In this document: piece by piece, positions 33,601 through 45,900 of the stretch
How the letters are laid out: the number at the start of each line of letters is the position of its first letter
Position numbering within the stretch: the first letter of the stretch is position 1
NCBI GenBank assembly: GCA_036362985.1
Contig: JAYGXS010000010.1
Span: forward strand, 7,150,396 to 7,214,395
From: Ligula intestinalis
Taxonomy: Eukaryota > Platyhelminthes > Cestoda > Diphyllobothriidea > Diphyllobothriidae
Length of the DNA stretch: 64,000 nucleotides
Reading direction: 5' to 3'
Program-made: the position numbers and the translations under genes
The notes under the pieces: model-generated
What the model saw: the letters and a program-made list of their open reading frames with translations, nothing else
The model's database searches: none
What the model was told of the DNA's origin: nothing

Positions 33601-34019
33601 GATAGTTAAAGTCAAAAATTGGTATGTTTACATACTTTGAAAAGTACTATCGAGGCCTTCATCTGATCCGTACACCCATCATTGTCATTGGCCAGAATAT
33701 GTTGTGATATCCCTTTACTGTCATCTCTAAGTAATGTTACCCTAGTAACACATAGTGACGGAATACAATTTCCTACGGAAATATATCAGTCAGCATTAAC
33801 GTTACTTAATTTGAATCAAAAATTACTTCTGAATGACATGTTTTGAAGTCATCACCCCATATTTTCCTTTTAAATACTATTAGGCTACCAAGAAGTCCTA
33901 TTTGCGAAAAGCTTGCAGCACTGACGCATAGTTTATCCATAAGCAAGCCTATAAAGCAGATAAACGAACATTTTTGTGACCAAAAGTATATCGTGCAAAA
34001 TTAAATGTAGGTGGTGCAT

Positions 34020-34990
34020 TTTCGCTCTCAGGTGAAGAAAAAATTAGAGCTTTTTGTTCACCTTTGTGGTTGTCGAAATTTATGTAAGTTAATTTAAATG
34101 GCAGGCTCGTTTCCGTTCTTGGATGTCCACCTAAGTCGAAGGCCTGACGGTAGCGTCCGAAAGAGTTTTTACCGACAGAAAACCTGGTCCGGACAGTAAA
34201 CACACATTAGCAGTTTCGCACACATCCAACAGAAGCAAATTCTAGTTCGCTGTTTGCTGCATAGGGCTAGAAAAATTCGTCCAGCAGACAGTGTTGAGGA
34301 AAAACTCAGGAACACCTAGGATCTGCCTCGCAAAAACGGGTATCCTGAGCGATTTGTTATAGTAAATACATACTGACTCTTCGAGTAAATACTTTAAACA
34401 AGGCGTTATTCACGGTTAAATGAGTATAAGAATGCAGAATATTCTGTATTCTTGCCAGGAACTACATTTAAATTGAGGCGAATGTTCGCACTACAGGTGT
34501 AAAAAATAACTACACTTTCGCTCACCTGGATCAGGGCTTTATTAATCTGCACTTTCTAACGCTGCCTGGAGTCTGAGATAATAGCGGCAACCAAACATGA
34601 ACTTCCTATAAGGGCGAGCAAACACCGATAAGGCTTCTTCGGAGGTGAATACACCTGGGTTTGCTCTATTTGCCAGGTGGCCAACCACATTTATCTTCCA
34701 CGGAGGTTGTTATTGATGATAGTGGCTGAGCTTTTTTCCGGTTATTTAATTCCCACGCATTCAAGAATGGATTCTGCATTGCAGATTACAGGTTTAGCAG
34801 TTGAGTGGAGAGAAACCTGTTAAGTCATGGAAATTAAGCGTTATCGCATGCCATTACAAAGACCCACATCCATGTTTACCTCTTCTTCCTCCTTCGACCA
34901 TCACCGGTATCGTGAGGTTATTGTTCCTCATTTGCTTCCATAGTTTACATTTCATTTCATTTTACTTCGTCTTACTCAATAGCCCTAAGC
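34020..34990 (+). repeat. Chimeric repeat: PLE RT C-terminus joined to repeat W
   Basis: The + strand reads FPFLDVHLSRRPDGSVRKSF, YRQKTWSGQ, then after a stop ILVRCLLHRARKIRPADSVE and a worn NGYPERF, the C-terminal block of PLE reverse transcriptase (34100-34370). It then runs through 'ttcttgccagga..tacatttaaattgaggcgaatgttcgcac' into repeat W ('tttgccaggtggccaac', 'ttccggttatt', 'cccacgcatt', 'gagagaaacctgttaagtcatgg'). The same junction occurs inverted at 57370-58403, so the two halves have moved together or W has inserted at one site in an ancestor. Confidence 0.7.
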
Positions 34991-35140
34991 AATTGTAATT
35001 TCCTTTCCACTGCGCGCACACTATATCTTTCTTCGCTTGCCTTCATTTAGCCAAAAAGTTTTTCACTAGGAGAAGCAAATATGCGTTCTTGTTGATAAGA
35101 AAAAGAAGAAGACGCGATCTCTAGAACGGCAAGTTTATTG

Positions 35141-35181
35141 TTCTAAGTTTCCAACGTCACACTGGAGACCATCATCAGCGG
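35141..35181 (-). ncRNA. Hammerhead-like motif, PLE family 2 type (copy H)
   Basis: The reverse complement reads CCG, CTGATGA, TGGTCTCCAGTGTGACGTTG, GAAAC, TTAGAAC, AATAAA. Both core blocks are intact. Helix II is unclear. A purine-rich tract (35098-35114) follows in sense as TTCTTCTTTTTC, as at the other copies. Confidence 0.45.
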
Positions 35182-35484
35182 AAAAGAGAAAGTGTTGATT
35201 ACGCAAATATGGGATGGTGGAGAGGTGGCATTTGTGATAGATGCACGCTCACAGTATCTCATTTTGTCTCCCTGGGGCGCGTCCTTCCTGTTATGGTGTG
35301 CCACCTCGGCTCAATATCTTGCGTCCTTGGTGTGACAGCCTGCATGCCTGGACAGGAACTGAGTCGTGTTTTCTGGTCGCAAGTTCAAAACGCATACTTG
35401 TCGATGGAGGTGGATTCGGATACCCGGGCCGACAGCGTTGGGTGCGGAAATCAAAAAAGGCACAAAAATACATCTCGAGCTTGA

Positions 35485-35815
35485 ACTGAGCTCGAGTCCA
35501 GCATGAATTGCTATTGACAAACTTGGAACTGTGGAGTCTTATTCCGAAAACTTTCCTTTGCCCAAAACCTAGTAATAATTGATTTTTTGAAGACTTTTTG
35601 TAATATTTAGCAGAAACTTCGGGCTTTTTACATAAGATATCACTTTCCCACACTGAATCTAACGCTAACCCTTACCCTAAACCTTATCCTAACCTTAACC
35701 TCTGGCACTAACCATAACCTTAATCCTAAACCCTTACCCTAACCCTAATCGTGCTCAAATCGAGCTCGGATCGCTGTCGACAAACCTGGAAATGTGGAGT
35801 TTTGTTCCGCAACTA
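35485..35815. repeat. Interstitial telomere-like tract between direct repeats
   Basis: About 35657-35750 consists of degenerate CCCTAA units ('aacgctaacccttaccctaa', 'accttatcctaaccttaacc', 'cccttaccctaaccctaat'). TTAGGG is the telomere repeat of flatworms. Flanks at 35485-35545 and 35758-35812 are direct copies of one another ('gagctcg', 'ct.t.gacaaac.tggaa.tgtggagt.ttgttccg'). Confidence 0.8.
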
Positions 35816-36145
35816 CCAAGGACACTCCTGCCTATAAATTTAGTGGCCCGATGAAAATTTCTCGAAAGCCTACGAGTATTCCCCAACTACTCTTCGTAAT
35901 TTTAATAACAGCATTTTTGCTAGCTTCACTCTTGTGGCTAGATATTTATTTGCCTATGTTATTGTCGCATTCTCGCAGCTTATTCTTTTACTGGAGACTT
36001 AAACCTTGATTGGATGCTTTTGCATTCTTGGCCGCAGAATAATAAGCTGCATGTATTTCTACTTGTGATTGAAACATTTCTTTCATAGTTGACTCTTTAA
36101 ACACTGAGAAGGAGACGCTTTGATGGCTGGTACAGTACTTTTATT

Positions 36146-36188
36146 GGCCTGACGTTTGAACCTCCGTCGCGAATCAATCATCAGGGAC
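36146..36188 (-). ncRNA. Hammerhead-like motif, PLE family 2 type (copy D)
   Basis: The reverse complement reads ATGTCC, CTGATGA, TTGATTCGCGACGGAGGTTC, AAAC, GTCAGGC, CAATAAAA. CTGATGA and GTCAGGC are intact; the G of GAAAC is lost. No nuclease fragment remains upstream. Confidence 0.5.
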
Positions 36189-36529
36189 ATAAACAGAAAG
36201 CAGAAGCAGATATCATTTAAGAAGGGCAGTCGGGCGCCTTTCCTTGTCTTTTATTCCATTATGATTTTTGATTAATCATTGAACCTTTTTTGATTTCTTT
36301 AGATAGTATTGTGCAACCATAAAGTAAATTTCTTGGCCCACACCTTCTGTGGTTCATTTGGATAGCAGGTAGTCAACCGGACATGTAACAGCATACAGTT
36401 TACAGTACACATGCAACAGCTTCTAGCTGAGAACGTGTAAATCCTTTGAGATTATTTTCATTTTGTCAGAAAAAAGCGCGTAGCAAATAATGGGAGCTGC
36501 CTAGAATTCGTGTAACAGGCAGACATACG
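36189..36529. other. Spacer
   Basis: Nothing recognised. Confidence 0.4.
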
Positions 36530-37490
36530 CCAAAGATCGATGCTCTTTCGCTAATCGGCATTGACTGAGCTTGCATATTGATAATCTTGTAGTCTATTCT
36601 CGGGTCATTGTAGTCACGATAGGATGCCAACTTTTAACGAGATTCCTTTTGACTGCTTACAAAACGCACGCACTGTAAGTAGTGGCTACATAAGTAGTAT
36701 GCATTCTTATCATTGATTTTACTGCCTTTATAAATTCAAATATATTTTATTTAAAAAGTACAGAAAAAAATATTTATTGTGCTGTTTTGGTAGAAAGATA
36801 CGCCTTCTTGTAATGTCATATTTAAGTAAAGAGTATGTTTTGATTTTAAAAACTTTTACAAATTGCTGAATAGTTTTGAAACTTACTGACCACTACACCT
36901 GAATTCCAGCTTTAAAAGCTGCGCACTATGTACAGCTTATTTATTAGGCGTTAAAAGTACGTTTGTGACTACGGTTTTAGGAAAAAAGCACATACTTTTC
37001 ATTTAATATGGCAGCAGGTGAAGACCATGCAGCATACATTATAGGCAGCATTATTAAATCAGTAGATACGACATATCATAAAATGAATATCTCGTAACCG
37101 TAAAAAATATCATAAAAAGACATGTTTCTAAAACCGAAAGGTACCCTTTCTTGAAATTTCACACTTAAATGAGGCGTTATTTGACACCTAACGCGTACAA
37201 AAAAGAATTCGCTCATGCATAAATTTGAATTTATAAGGGCAGTCGGAATCAATGATTAAAATGCATACTACTTACGTAGCCACTTTTTAACGTACATACG
37301 GTTTAATAGTGGTCATCGGGTGGCTTGTTAAAAAGCTGGGATCCCATCGTGCTTGAAATATTTTCAGAATAGATCACACAATAATAAATAAAACATCCTT
37401 ACTCACTGACGATTAGCGAGTCAGTATCAATTTTTCACAAAGTTTGGCATGTTGGATGAATTCTACACCGTATACTGGTTCCCAAGGTTG
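36530..37490. repeat. Foldback family R1, best two-armed copy
   Basis: The left arm (36530-36860) is the imperfect reverse complement of the right arm (37150-37490): 'ctaatcggcattgactgag', 'gtggctacataagtagtatgcatt', 'atcattgatttt.actgcc.ttataaattcaaat' on the left appear inverted on the right. The middle (36880-37150) reads in the right-arm direction. The palindrome is about 960 bp with no open frame. Confidence 0.7.
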
Positions 37491-39558
37491 GACATACTTT
37501 TTGTTAACTGTAATATCCACAGTTAGTCCTATATCAACATAGTATTGCGATGTTAAAAACGCACCCTGAGAGAAGCTGTATCAATGCTTTCCAAAGGCAT
37601 TGCTTGCGTATTTTCAACGGCTTAGTAAGAGGGCAAGGCATTTTAATACGCCGCGATATTGTCAATGGTGTAATATCCCTCTCAGAGTATCAGAATTTTT
37701 TTTCCTAACTTTAAAGGGTGACACGACTTTGTAAAACGTAGTATCTGGATCATGTTCAAACATAAAGCACTCCCGTTGAGTGAGCCGAATCCGGCTACAA
37801 AACAAAAACCGTGAGTGCTCTTATCTATCAGTATAAATATAGTCATTTCTTAGTTCTCTAAGATGTAAAATAATTTCTCAACGTAACAATTATTTTGAGG
37901 CATAATTTGGTTTACTTTGGTCAGCGCTGAGATACGTGGAAGGGTTGATTTTCTCCTAGAATTCAGTGGTGAAGCCCCCTATAGAAGCCCTCATCAATGA
38001 ACTCTTATTTGCCCAATAGCGTCACAGAGACCTAAAGGCCCATATACGATCTGATTACCTACCGATTATTTCACCTACATTAATTTTGCTTAAGAATATT
38101 TTCTATGCAACTGTTTCTTTATTCGTTGCATGTAGATTCCTTTCCCTAGCAGATACAATGTTCTCCAAGACGTTTCTCCTGTCCTATATTATTCTTCTTT
38201 CAGTCGAGCTTGTGGCAGATGTCCTACAGATGTTGTTTCCTTCTTCGTTTAATGCCCATAGCCCTAAACGTTGTCAATATGTGCAGGCGGCTGTACCCAC
38301 TCTCTGACCTGAAGACCGCTTGACTGATATTCAGTCGCGTAAACGTGCTCACACAGGCACGCCTAACTAGTCTCAGGAGTCACTGAACACGCCAGGCCGC
38401 GGCCACGCAGCAGGGGGCCATCACAGTCGAAATCTCCTTCAGGCAATTGCAACACACTAATAGCAAACCACATTAACTCGCTTCACAGTCAAGTAAACAC
38501 AGCTGTCACCATCACAGTTCACATTATACACACGCAAATGCTACTGCCTGAGACACCAATGCAGGGTTCTGTACACAATAAATCTCTCCTTCGGAGATAC
38601 TTGTCTCTAAACCTCCCCCTTGGGATTCGACATGATGATTGTAATGATCTCTGTACAGACCTTTAGAGGCTTTGTTCTTTTTTTAAGACTCTTAACTTTT
38701 TGTGGAAACGATCATCATTTATATTCAGCTCTATTTATGGGTATCTCTAGCCAACTTCCACTACCTGCTTTTTACGGATGACGTTGCCATTTTTTACCAG
38801 GAGGTTGCTTCAATTTTGGTCAAAAAGCATGCAATAATAATTTTCCAACTCTTTCTTTGTTCCTCAGACGCATGCATTTTATGCATTCTAGAAAAGTTTA
38901 ATTTTACCCATTTTCTATTTTTCGCCTTGTTTTACCGTTTCTATAATAGATAGCGTAATGTTTACCTTAAATAAACAACAACCCATATCAGTAAAAAAAA
39001 ATATTTCTTACCCTGTGTGATGATTAGAAATGATGAGCAGCAAACATAACTTGAAAACAAAGACCACTTGATTGCTGTTTAATTGTTGGATAATATCGAG
39101 AGAGATAATCTGCGATTTCAACATTAAAAAGGAAATGAACTGTTAAAAAAATCTAATGCAGCTAAGATTTTAGTCAAGCATTTTGGCGATCGCGTGTCCT
39201 CTGTGACATCTCTTTGTGATGCTTGCATCCCCAACGCATGCCCTTTTGCGCAGTTAGGACTTCTTGTGTGCTCCCGATTCTCCTACACATTTGACCATCT
39301 TTGTGAACGCTTTCTAAATCTTATGACCTAAAATCTTGTCTGCATGGAGGGACGTACGGATGTAATTTAGTCGGTTCCACCTGCAGTCTATGACGACTTT
39401 AGTGTGAGAGTTGATAAAAAATCAAAAGTAAATATTTCCGATTTAAGTGGTGTTGCAACTCTTGCAAATTTGCTCTTATTCCAGTGCACAAAGTTATCTA
39501 GCAAATGGCATTTTATCAGACCGACTTCTGCTTAACTATGAAAGTAAGTGATAATATA
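37491..39558. other. Intergenic, no gene recognised
   Basis: A short frame at 38086-38307 and another at 38702-38953 are hydrophobic by chance composition and have no domain. At 38560-38640 'aataaatctctccttcggag.ta' has a promoter- or polyA-like look of an LTR, but I found no partner copy. Confidence 0.35.
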
Positions 39559-39952
39559 CAGGGTGTCCCAAAAAGTGTGTACACATTTTACAGTTAAAAA
39601 ATTGGCGTTTATCATAATTTTGTTACTGAAAATGTGCAAAAATATTGAAAAGTTTCATTTATTATTTTATTGTGAAATGTTCTCGAAATGATGTCCATTT
39701 AGATCATGACAATATGAAAGCGCGAAGTAAAGGCAATAACACACATTGTTAAACAATTCCGTTGGTATTTTGCTGAACTCATTTTCAACGGCTTTTCTCA
39801 AGTCAGCCACTGTTGCTTTAGTCAAAATACAGCGAAAATAAAGTACAATAAAATGGTATTTGCAAATATTTTTGCAATTTTAAGTAATAACATTATAATA
39901 AACACCAAGTTTGCAATAATTTAAAATATGTAAACATTTTCGGGGCACCCGG
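39559..39952. mobile_element. Mariner-type deletion derivative, 394 bp
   Basis: Imperfect terminal inverted repeats (CAGGGTGTCCCAAAAAGTGT on the left; CCGGGTGCCCCGAAAATGTT as reverse complement of the right end) are flanked by TA on each side (39557-39558 and 39953-39954), the target duplication of Tc1/mariner elements. Inside, on the minus strand at 39667-39819, ATVADLRKAVENEFSKIPTE, LFNNVCYCLYFALSYCHDLN, GHHFENISQ, stop, resembles the C-terminus of mariner-type transposases (LRxAI...IP...L...L..C....G.HFE). The DDE core is deleted, so it is non-autonomous. Confidence 0.85.
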
Positions 39953-40189
39953 TAGAGGGAACTATCGCATAGATTAACTTCATAGGGGTTTCTTAACTGT
40001 GTGGTATATAGTACATCCTGTTTAAAAAAAATTATTTGTCCCTACGATGTAAGGAAGGCAGTTACATAGTTGTAGAAAAACTTTGCAATGAATGCGGATC
40101 ATGCCGTCCAGGCAACATTTATAAGCTGATTGCTATGATCTATTACAAATGAACATTTCACAGTCACCAAAATCTCATAACTGGAAAAT

Positions 40190-40520
40190 TTTGTAAAACT
40201 TAAATATATCCTTGCGTTTAGTACAACATTTGTAGAAGGCGTACTTTTCCACCAAAATAATACATGAAAGAACGACTTTGTGATTCATTTCTTTAAAATA
40301 CATGTTAACCAGCATACGCACTGACAAGAAGCGAGTTAAATTTATACTCCTTAATAGCTTTTATCTACAGAATATACCTTTCATTGGCGGTCGGAAAGAA
40401 GCTCGAGATAACTTGGGATCAGGCTGTATGGTAGGCAGAATTACATTCCTACTTTGTTCGTGAGTGACTACCAATCTTTCGCAAATGTGCCATTTCACCG
40501 TTGCAATACTATATACTGCC
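40190..40520 (+). repeat. Foldback family R1, single right arm
   Basis: Blocks 'gtagaaggcgtacttttc.accaa.ata.tac', 'gcata..cactgacaagaag' and 'gtgagtgactaccaatctttcgcaaatgtg' match the end of R1 right arms at 23000 and 33540. Confidence 0.55.
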
Positions 40521-42161
40521 CGCCATACATTATTGCACTGTATATTCATGAATGAAATTTCACGAATGACCACTTAGTCTGGATATATGTGAGTCTGGTG
40601 ACTTGAGTATCTGACATTAGTTGGATTAAACGAACGCGATTGGTTAAAAGTGCTCAACTTATATAAACTATCGAGATATATTTCTGCAAAAAGTTCAATG
40701 CATTTAATTGGTCTACGAAGCGCGATTCAGAGGGGATCCAGTGGTATTCCCTGATGTGCGATAGTTTAATGGACAGTTCACGTATTCTGTATTTAAATTA
40801 AACTGCTTAAATATTTTGTAGTTTTTTGCTTTAAGGTACATATATCCACTAGTAAGCACCTTTCACAAACAATTAAGAGAATGGCCTCGCGTGTCAAGCG
40901 ACTCCAATTTTGCGCATCTCAGCCGCTAAATTTGCATTAGTTAAAACTTAACAGAAACGGCCATTTCTGTGCGCACTTACTGAATACAAAGTGACATGTT
41001 GATAAAACTTGTGCCTATCTATAGCATTTTGATGAAAAAACACAGTTCTCGAATGGAAATTGTCTTGAAAAAGTACTCTGAAACGCCGGACAAGAATGTT
41101 AATTTTAAAATGCGATGTGACGCACCGTTTTACGTTTCGTTATGCCTGCGCACATTGTTGTTTGGTATTGTAGCCGTGGCCATTCCACTGGCAAACGAAA
41201 ACGCAGCTTCAAATCGGAATTCAGTTTTTTTATTAGCTAAAGAACTCGGAAATTTTTCGTACCACTCTAAAAATGGGAATTCCAGATCAGTTACGTCTAT
41301 ATCTCCAGTCTCCAGGAGCATCCTCCATTATGAATTGCTTTTGAAAAAATATTTGTAAGTGTGCGCAATATCAATTGCACTATTCTTATTTCCCCTATCG
41401 ATTATAAGCCTGTTAAATTTCATCTGAGAAGCACTGTTTAAGAATGCAGTATATGTAAACATTTAATGCCTAAAATTCTTTTTCTCTTTGGGCAATTAAA
41501 TTTCTAGGAGAGATTCAACGTCCACCAAATAAAGATTCTGGGAAATTACCTACTTAAGGTTTAAAAAACAGAATATCTGTCGATCTTAAGAATATTCCAT
41601 AACTCAACTGAAATTCGGTTTTATAAATATATTCGGAGATTTACAATATTATCATTAATCTCGAGCGTGTACCCTGCCTGGAGTGTCTGAGGGGAGTGTG
41701 AAAAGGTCACATCAAATTCGTTGGTTTCACACTATATGAGAAAGATGTATTCTCTATCATTTCGTTCTCTCTTTTTTCCGTCAATGAAATAAAAATGATG
41801 TAAGCTCTCCCCTCAGCTCACATTAAATGTCAGACCTTCCATCCTTAGTTGTCTTGGGCTTCGGGCTGGCATATCTTGCAGTTACCCTTACTAGTGACTG
41901 CTTAACGTGATGGTTAAATGTTTTTTGTTTTCACATCAAAGCGTCAGCTTGTCCAATTCGAGGGCGGGCTTCTGATAACCCACTGGGAGTGGGTAAGTTG
42001 GTGGGAGTGCCAATACTGTGGGCCCTTGATAACCAGGGCATGGCAATCAGGCAACAGCTTTAACACAGGCTGACTGACAAATTTATGATGGTTATTCCAC
42101 AGGAACAGGAACCTGGATGCAGACGCAGGTACACTTAAGTATCAACTTGCACTATTATCTG
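40521..42161. other. Intergenic, no gene supported
   Basis: An open frame at 40996-41358 (+, 120 codons) has no domain I recognise and no splice or promoter context; I do not call it a gene. The rest is AT-rich without repeats that I could match. Confidence 0.4.
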
Positions 42162-42180
42162 GTGTGTGTGTGTGTGTGTG
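42162..42180. repeat. GT microsatellite
   Basis: About nine and a half uninterrupted GT units. Confidence 0.95.
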
Positions 42181-42489
42181 CGGAGCCCAGTTCATAGCCT
42201 TGGTATTTTAACTGCCAAGAGGAGCAGGAATCTACTTACCACAGGCTCCTTTGGGTTACTTTATCCTGCATCTCTTTGCAATGTTGGTGTCTGTTGTAGG
42301 CGGGACTTCACTTGCTTTTAATTTGGGTCTTCTCTCAGTCACTTCTGCAACTTTTCTTACAAAACCATTGATCTTGGTAGCGGTTTTTGCCAAAACAGTT
42401 TCACTTCTTTAGTTGTTTATTCACGCTTTTTATGAAAATATGCATTCCTGACTGTCCGACATGCTAGTCAATTAACTGTTTGATTACAA

Positions 42490-42995
42490 ACGAAAAAAGA
42501 AGCTTAAGTAGTCCCCCTAATAAACGCCTAGTCCCAGCATTTGTCTTATAAAGACGGTGGTTAAAGGGTTTTGGGGGTCAGGAAATAGGATAGGCAGCGG
42601 CCTCTGGGAGTAACTTATTCCGAATGTAAATTGAAGGTGTTAGCGGCGCATCGTGCCACGCACCATACTAATCTAACTCCAGAACGGTAAGTTGGACAAA
42701 ATGTAAGTTGTAGTTGACGTCCTCCTAACCACCATTGCTATTTTTCGGGAATTCTGAGAAACCTGCAGTTTGATCATCTGGTTTTCCTAAAATAAGTTAA
42801 ACGATAAAACAGATTAGGAAAATCTACAGATAAAAATCAACAGTGCTTTCACTGCTATAAAATGCATATCACAGTTATTAAAAAATATTCCACTGTGTAT
42901 CCTTATTCCCAACTCAGAAAACCCTATTACCACCATTTTTGTAGGACAACATGCTGGGAGAAGGGATTAATTTTGGGGGACTAAATATGCTACAG
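42490..42995. repeat. Foldback family Z, copy 1
   Basis: 42490-42610 ('cccagcatttgtcttataaa', 'gacggtggttaaagggttttgggggtcagg') is repeated inverted at 42890-42995 ('aaccctattaccaccatttttgtaggacaacatgctggga'). The same left end occurs forward at 61225-61310, and the inner part 42680-42765 ('cagaacggtaagttg...cctcctaaccaccatt') occurs inverted at 61465-61530. Confidence 0.7.
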
Positions 42996-43068
42996 TTGCC
43001 TTACAAACAATACAAATATCGAAAAGAAGAAGGAAAAAGATTCCATGGTTGGGACAACACTTGTTTTG

Positions 43069-43112
43069 TCTCACGTTTTCGACATCTGTCGCGGATTCTT
43101 CATCGGTGGGTG
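43069..43112 (-). ncRNA. Hammerhead-like motif, PLE family 2 type (copy E)
   Basis: The reverse complement reads CCCA, CCGATGA, AGAATCCGCGACAGATGTC, GAAAAC, GTGAGAC. The pyrimidine tract that follows in sense (TCTTTTTCCTTCTTCTTTTC as complement of 43021-43040) is also typical of the family. Confidence 0.5.
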
Positions 43113-45764
43113 TGAACAGAAAGCAATGGCAGAAAAGGATAAGATATGCAAAGTAATTTACAGTATTTACAAGACAGTCATTACTGCAAACCTATAATTA
43201 TAATTAGCGATAATTACCCTTTTGTACGTTGCGAGCTTGCGGACTCTGACGTGCTGAACTTACATCACGCATGATGGACTCGGGCGTGATGATGGCTTGG
43301 CCATCTTGCTCTCCGGTGTTGATGTAAGACAACGCGGTGCTCTTGCGTTCTCCATATGCTGACATGCTTTGGCATAATTAAACCTCAGCAGGGAATAATG
43401 GATTGGGTAATCGATTGCAGCGGTCAAATCTTCTTTAACTCAGTTACTTGCCAGGACTTGCATATTCGCTCGTATTGGCAACACAAATATGTTAATAGGC
43501 ACATCCTGGATCATTGGAATTTTCATTTTTCAGAACTCAGGGAAGTCTAATGCACTCGTGCCCGTGTCATTTGAAAATGATATCTGAAGAATGGCTAGAT
43601 TTACTAAGTCAATAAACGTTAAACCTTTTGCTTTGTCCAAATAATTTAAGGCCAAAGGTAAATGAAAATGAGGTAATTAATATACACTGCACAGTTAAGA
43701 TTCAAAATGTGTCAAAAGGCTATAAACTGTTAAAAGTTGCGACACTGACTCTCGAAACAAAAATAAAAACGTATGCATGATGCCATCATCTTTATTTTCA
43801 TTTATGTTGCTGGCCGCGCGTAGAGGTCAATTGAGCGACAAGAACTTATCCCTTGCTTACCAAGACATTTTCAACGCCATTTCACTTACGGAGAGTGAAT
43901 ACAAAAATGCCTACAGCATCAACCCCTCTAAAGTTTCCATAAATTAGAAATATCATGGTATGCATATGTGTGCGGGTATAAGCTCCTCATCTACTTTGCA
44001 GAATAACAAATCTAGACTTTCGTCTTCGATTGCATTTTACTAGCCTGTGTTTATGCAGACACCTGCTTTTTCTGCTCAACAGTTGGGACATGGAAGTTCT
44101 GCGTAGGTTTCTTTGAATTCTTCACCACACCTTGCGGGAAACGCCAATTGGAATGGGCGAATATTACGTTCCCAGCACCCGCTTACTGCTGCTTGGTGCT
44201 CTGTGTTCATGCTGTTGCAAAAACAAACCTGTTTGCATTTTGACCTTGAACACGACCAACGACATTGCAAGCCCAAGGTCATTACCATGTCTTGCCTTTC
44301 ACTGTTGAAGGTCATTGCGGAAAATTTTATGTGGAGGCCTGTAGGTCAAACCCAAAAACTCTGCACCTTGCATGTATATAAAAAAAGCGTTAAATGTAAA
44401 CAGAAATCACGAAATATCTCCATGCTTACCAAGAGGAAAATTTAGGGCGCAAGACATTTTGTCCAAAATCTGTGTTGCCTAGAATTGGACATGGCAAAAA
44501 CATTTCAGCGGTTTTTCAAGGCTATTATTTAGATTACTTAAATTGTTTGCACATGCATGATAACCAATGGCTGGCAATTAAAAGGTAAAATAAGTTATGA
44601 GTTTAACACATTCTCAATAAAACGCACCTTTAAAGTTGCCATTTATTTCAAAGCAACGCTATTAAGATTAAAGGTTGGTATGTCTTGACATTCTTCCTGA
44701 ATTAACTTACGAACTATACAAAATCCGGACCACCAAGGTTTAATGTTTATGCTACTTAAAGATATTTTATATCAGGTGGGTAAAAGCCCATGGACAATTA
44801 ATTATCTTAAACAATTAATAGATCAATTATTCAATCTGTTTCCTGATACTCACATTAAATTTTACTCTCAACTCATTCGAAACATTAAAAGCTCACATCA
44901 GAATGCTCCATCTTCCGCTCAATCAAGAAAGAACTTTAATAGAAGCCCGTATTTGTCCATTAAGTGATTTTAATTAGCTGTATTTCAATGATCGCTTCCT
45001 GGTGATCTCCATTTTCGAGTTATATATGACTGGATTCATAATGATTGTTAACATTATCATTTAACATTGATCGAACTCTCTGGAATTGACCCGAGGTTTC
45101 GTGCTTAGGAAAGTGTTCATTCACCAGTACACGATATGTTTCACATTTTAACTGAAGAATTGTGTTTGTGAAAAGTACACTCAAAGTATTTGCTATCCTG
45201 CGCGCTAAAAAAATTTTAATTTAAATAATTTTTGCATAATTATGAGCTTCATATATCTGATATTTTCCGATGATATCGGAAGATTCAGAATCAGACGAGG
45301 CCATGGGCTGCCTAAAGCCAGTTATATTTACCTATTATTTGCATAGCTAATGTCATTTTAAGAAACTGCATACGATTAATAGGCTTTTTGGTGGTTACTA
45401 AACGACTTAAAATGTGCAACATGTCCGCCTAAATAGTAATCGAACCATTTTTTGAATGAAACCACGACTTTCGCGCCCGACGGGTTACCGTGCGTGCACC
45501 ACTTTTTAAAATAAATATTTAAAAAGATTTCGAAAAAACATTTACAAGCGTTGCGAGAAAATCATTTTTAAACTAAATAGATTTATTTTCTTAATTATGT
45601 AATTATTGGGAAAAGCATGTTCAGCAAATGTACTTCTTTTGATTATTTATCCTGAGATCTGTACAGTAAAGTCAATGAAAGATGACCAGCCGAAGTTTAA
45701 ATAGCCAAGAAGCAGTGTGTACAGTAAAGCCCACAATTTGTGTGCTATTTCGACCTATGCGAAA
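43113..45764. other. Intergenic, no gene recognised
   Basis: Short frames at 44076-44315 and 44113-44445 overlap on opposite strands and show no domain. I see no retroelement coding blocks. Confidence 0.4.
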
Positions 45765-45900
45765 GATTTATACATTCTCGTTCACCGACATTGGGTAAGG
45801 TTGTATTACTGATTATCGTGTAGCCAACTCTGAAGTCATATTAGTTACGATAGGATGCCGGATTTCTAACGAGCTTCATTTTGACCACCAATAAAGTTCA
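45765..45900 (-). repeat. Foldback family R1, left-arm fragment
   Basis: 'cattgggtaaggttgtattactgattatcgtgtagccaactctgaagtca' and 'taggatgccggatttctaacgagctt' match the inverted arm of R1 at 36560-36650 and 46720-46800. Confidence 0.65.

Noticed and set aside
38560..38640. Possible solo LTR near 'aataaatctctccttcggag'
   Set aside because: No second copy, primer site or target duplication could be found.
40996..41358. Open frame of 120 codons, + strand
   Set aside because: No domain, one hydrophobic stretch only, opposite strand partly open too. Not enough to call a gene.
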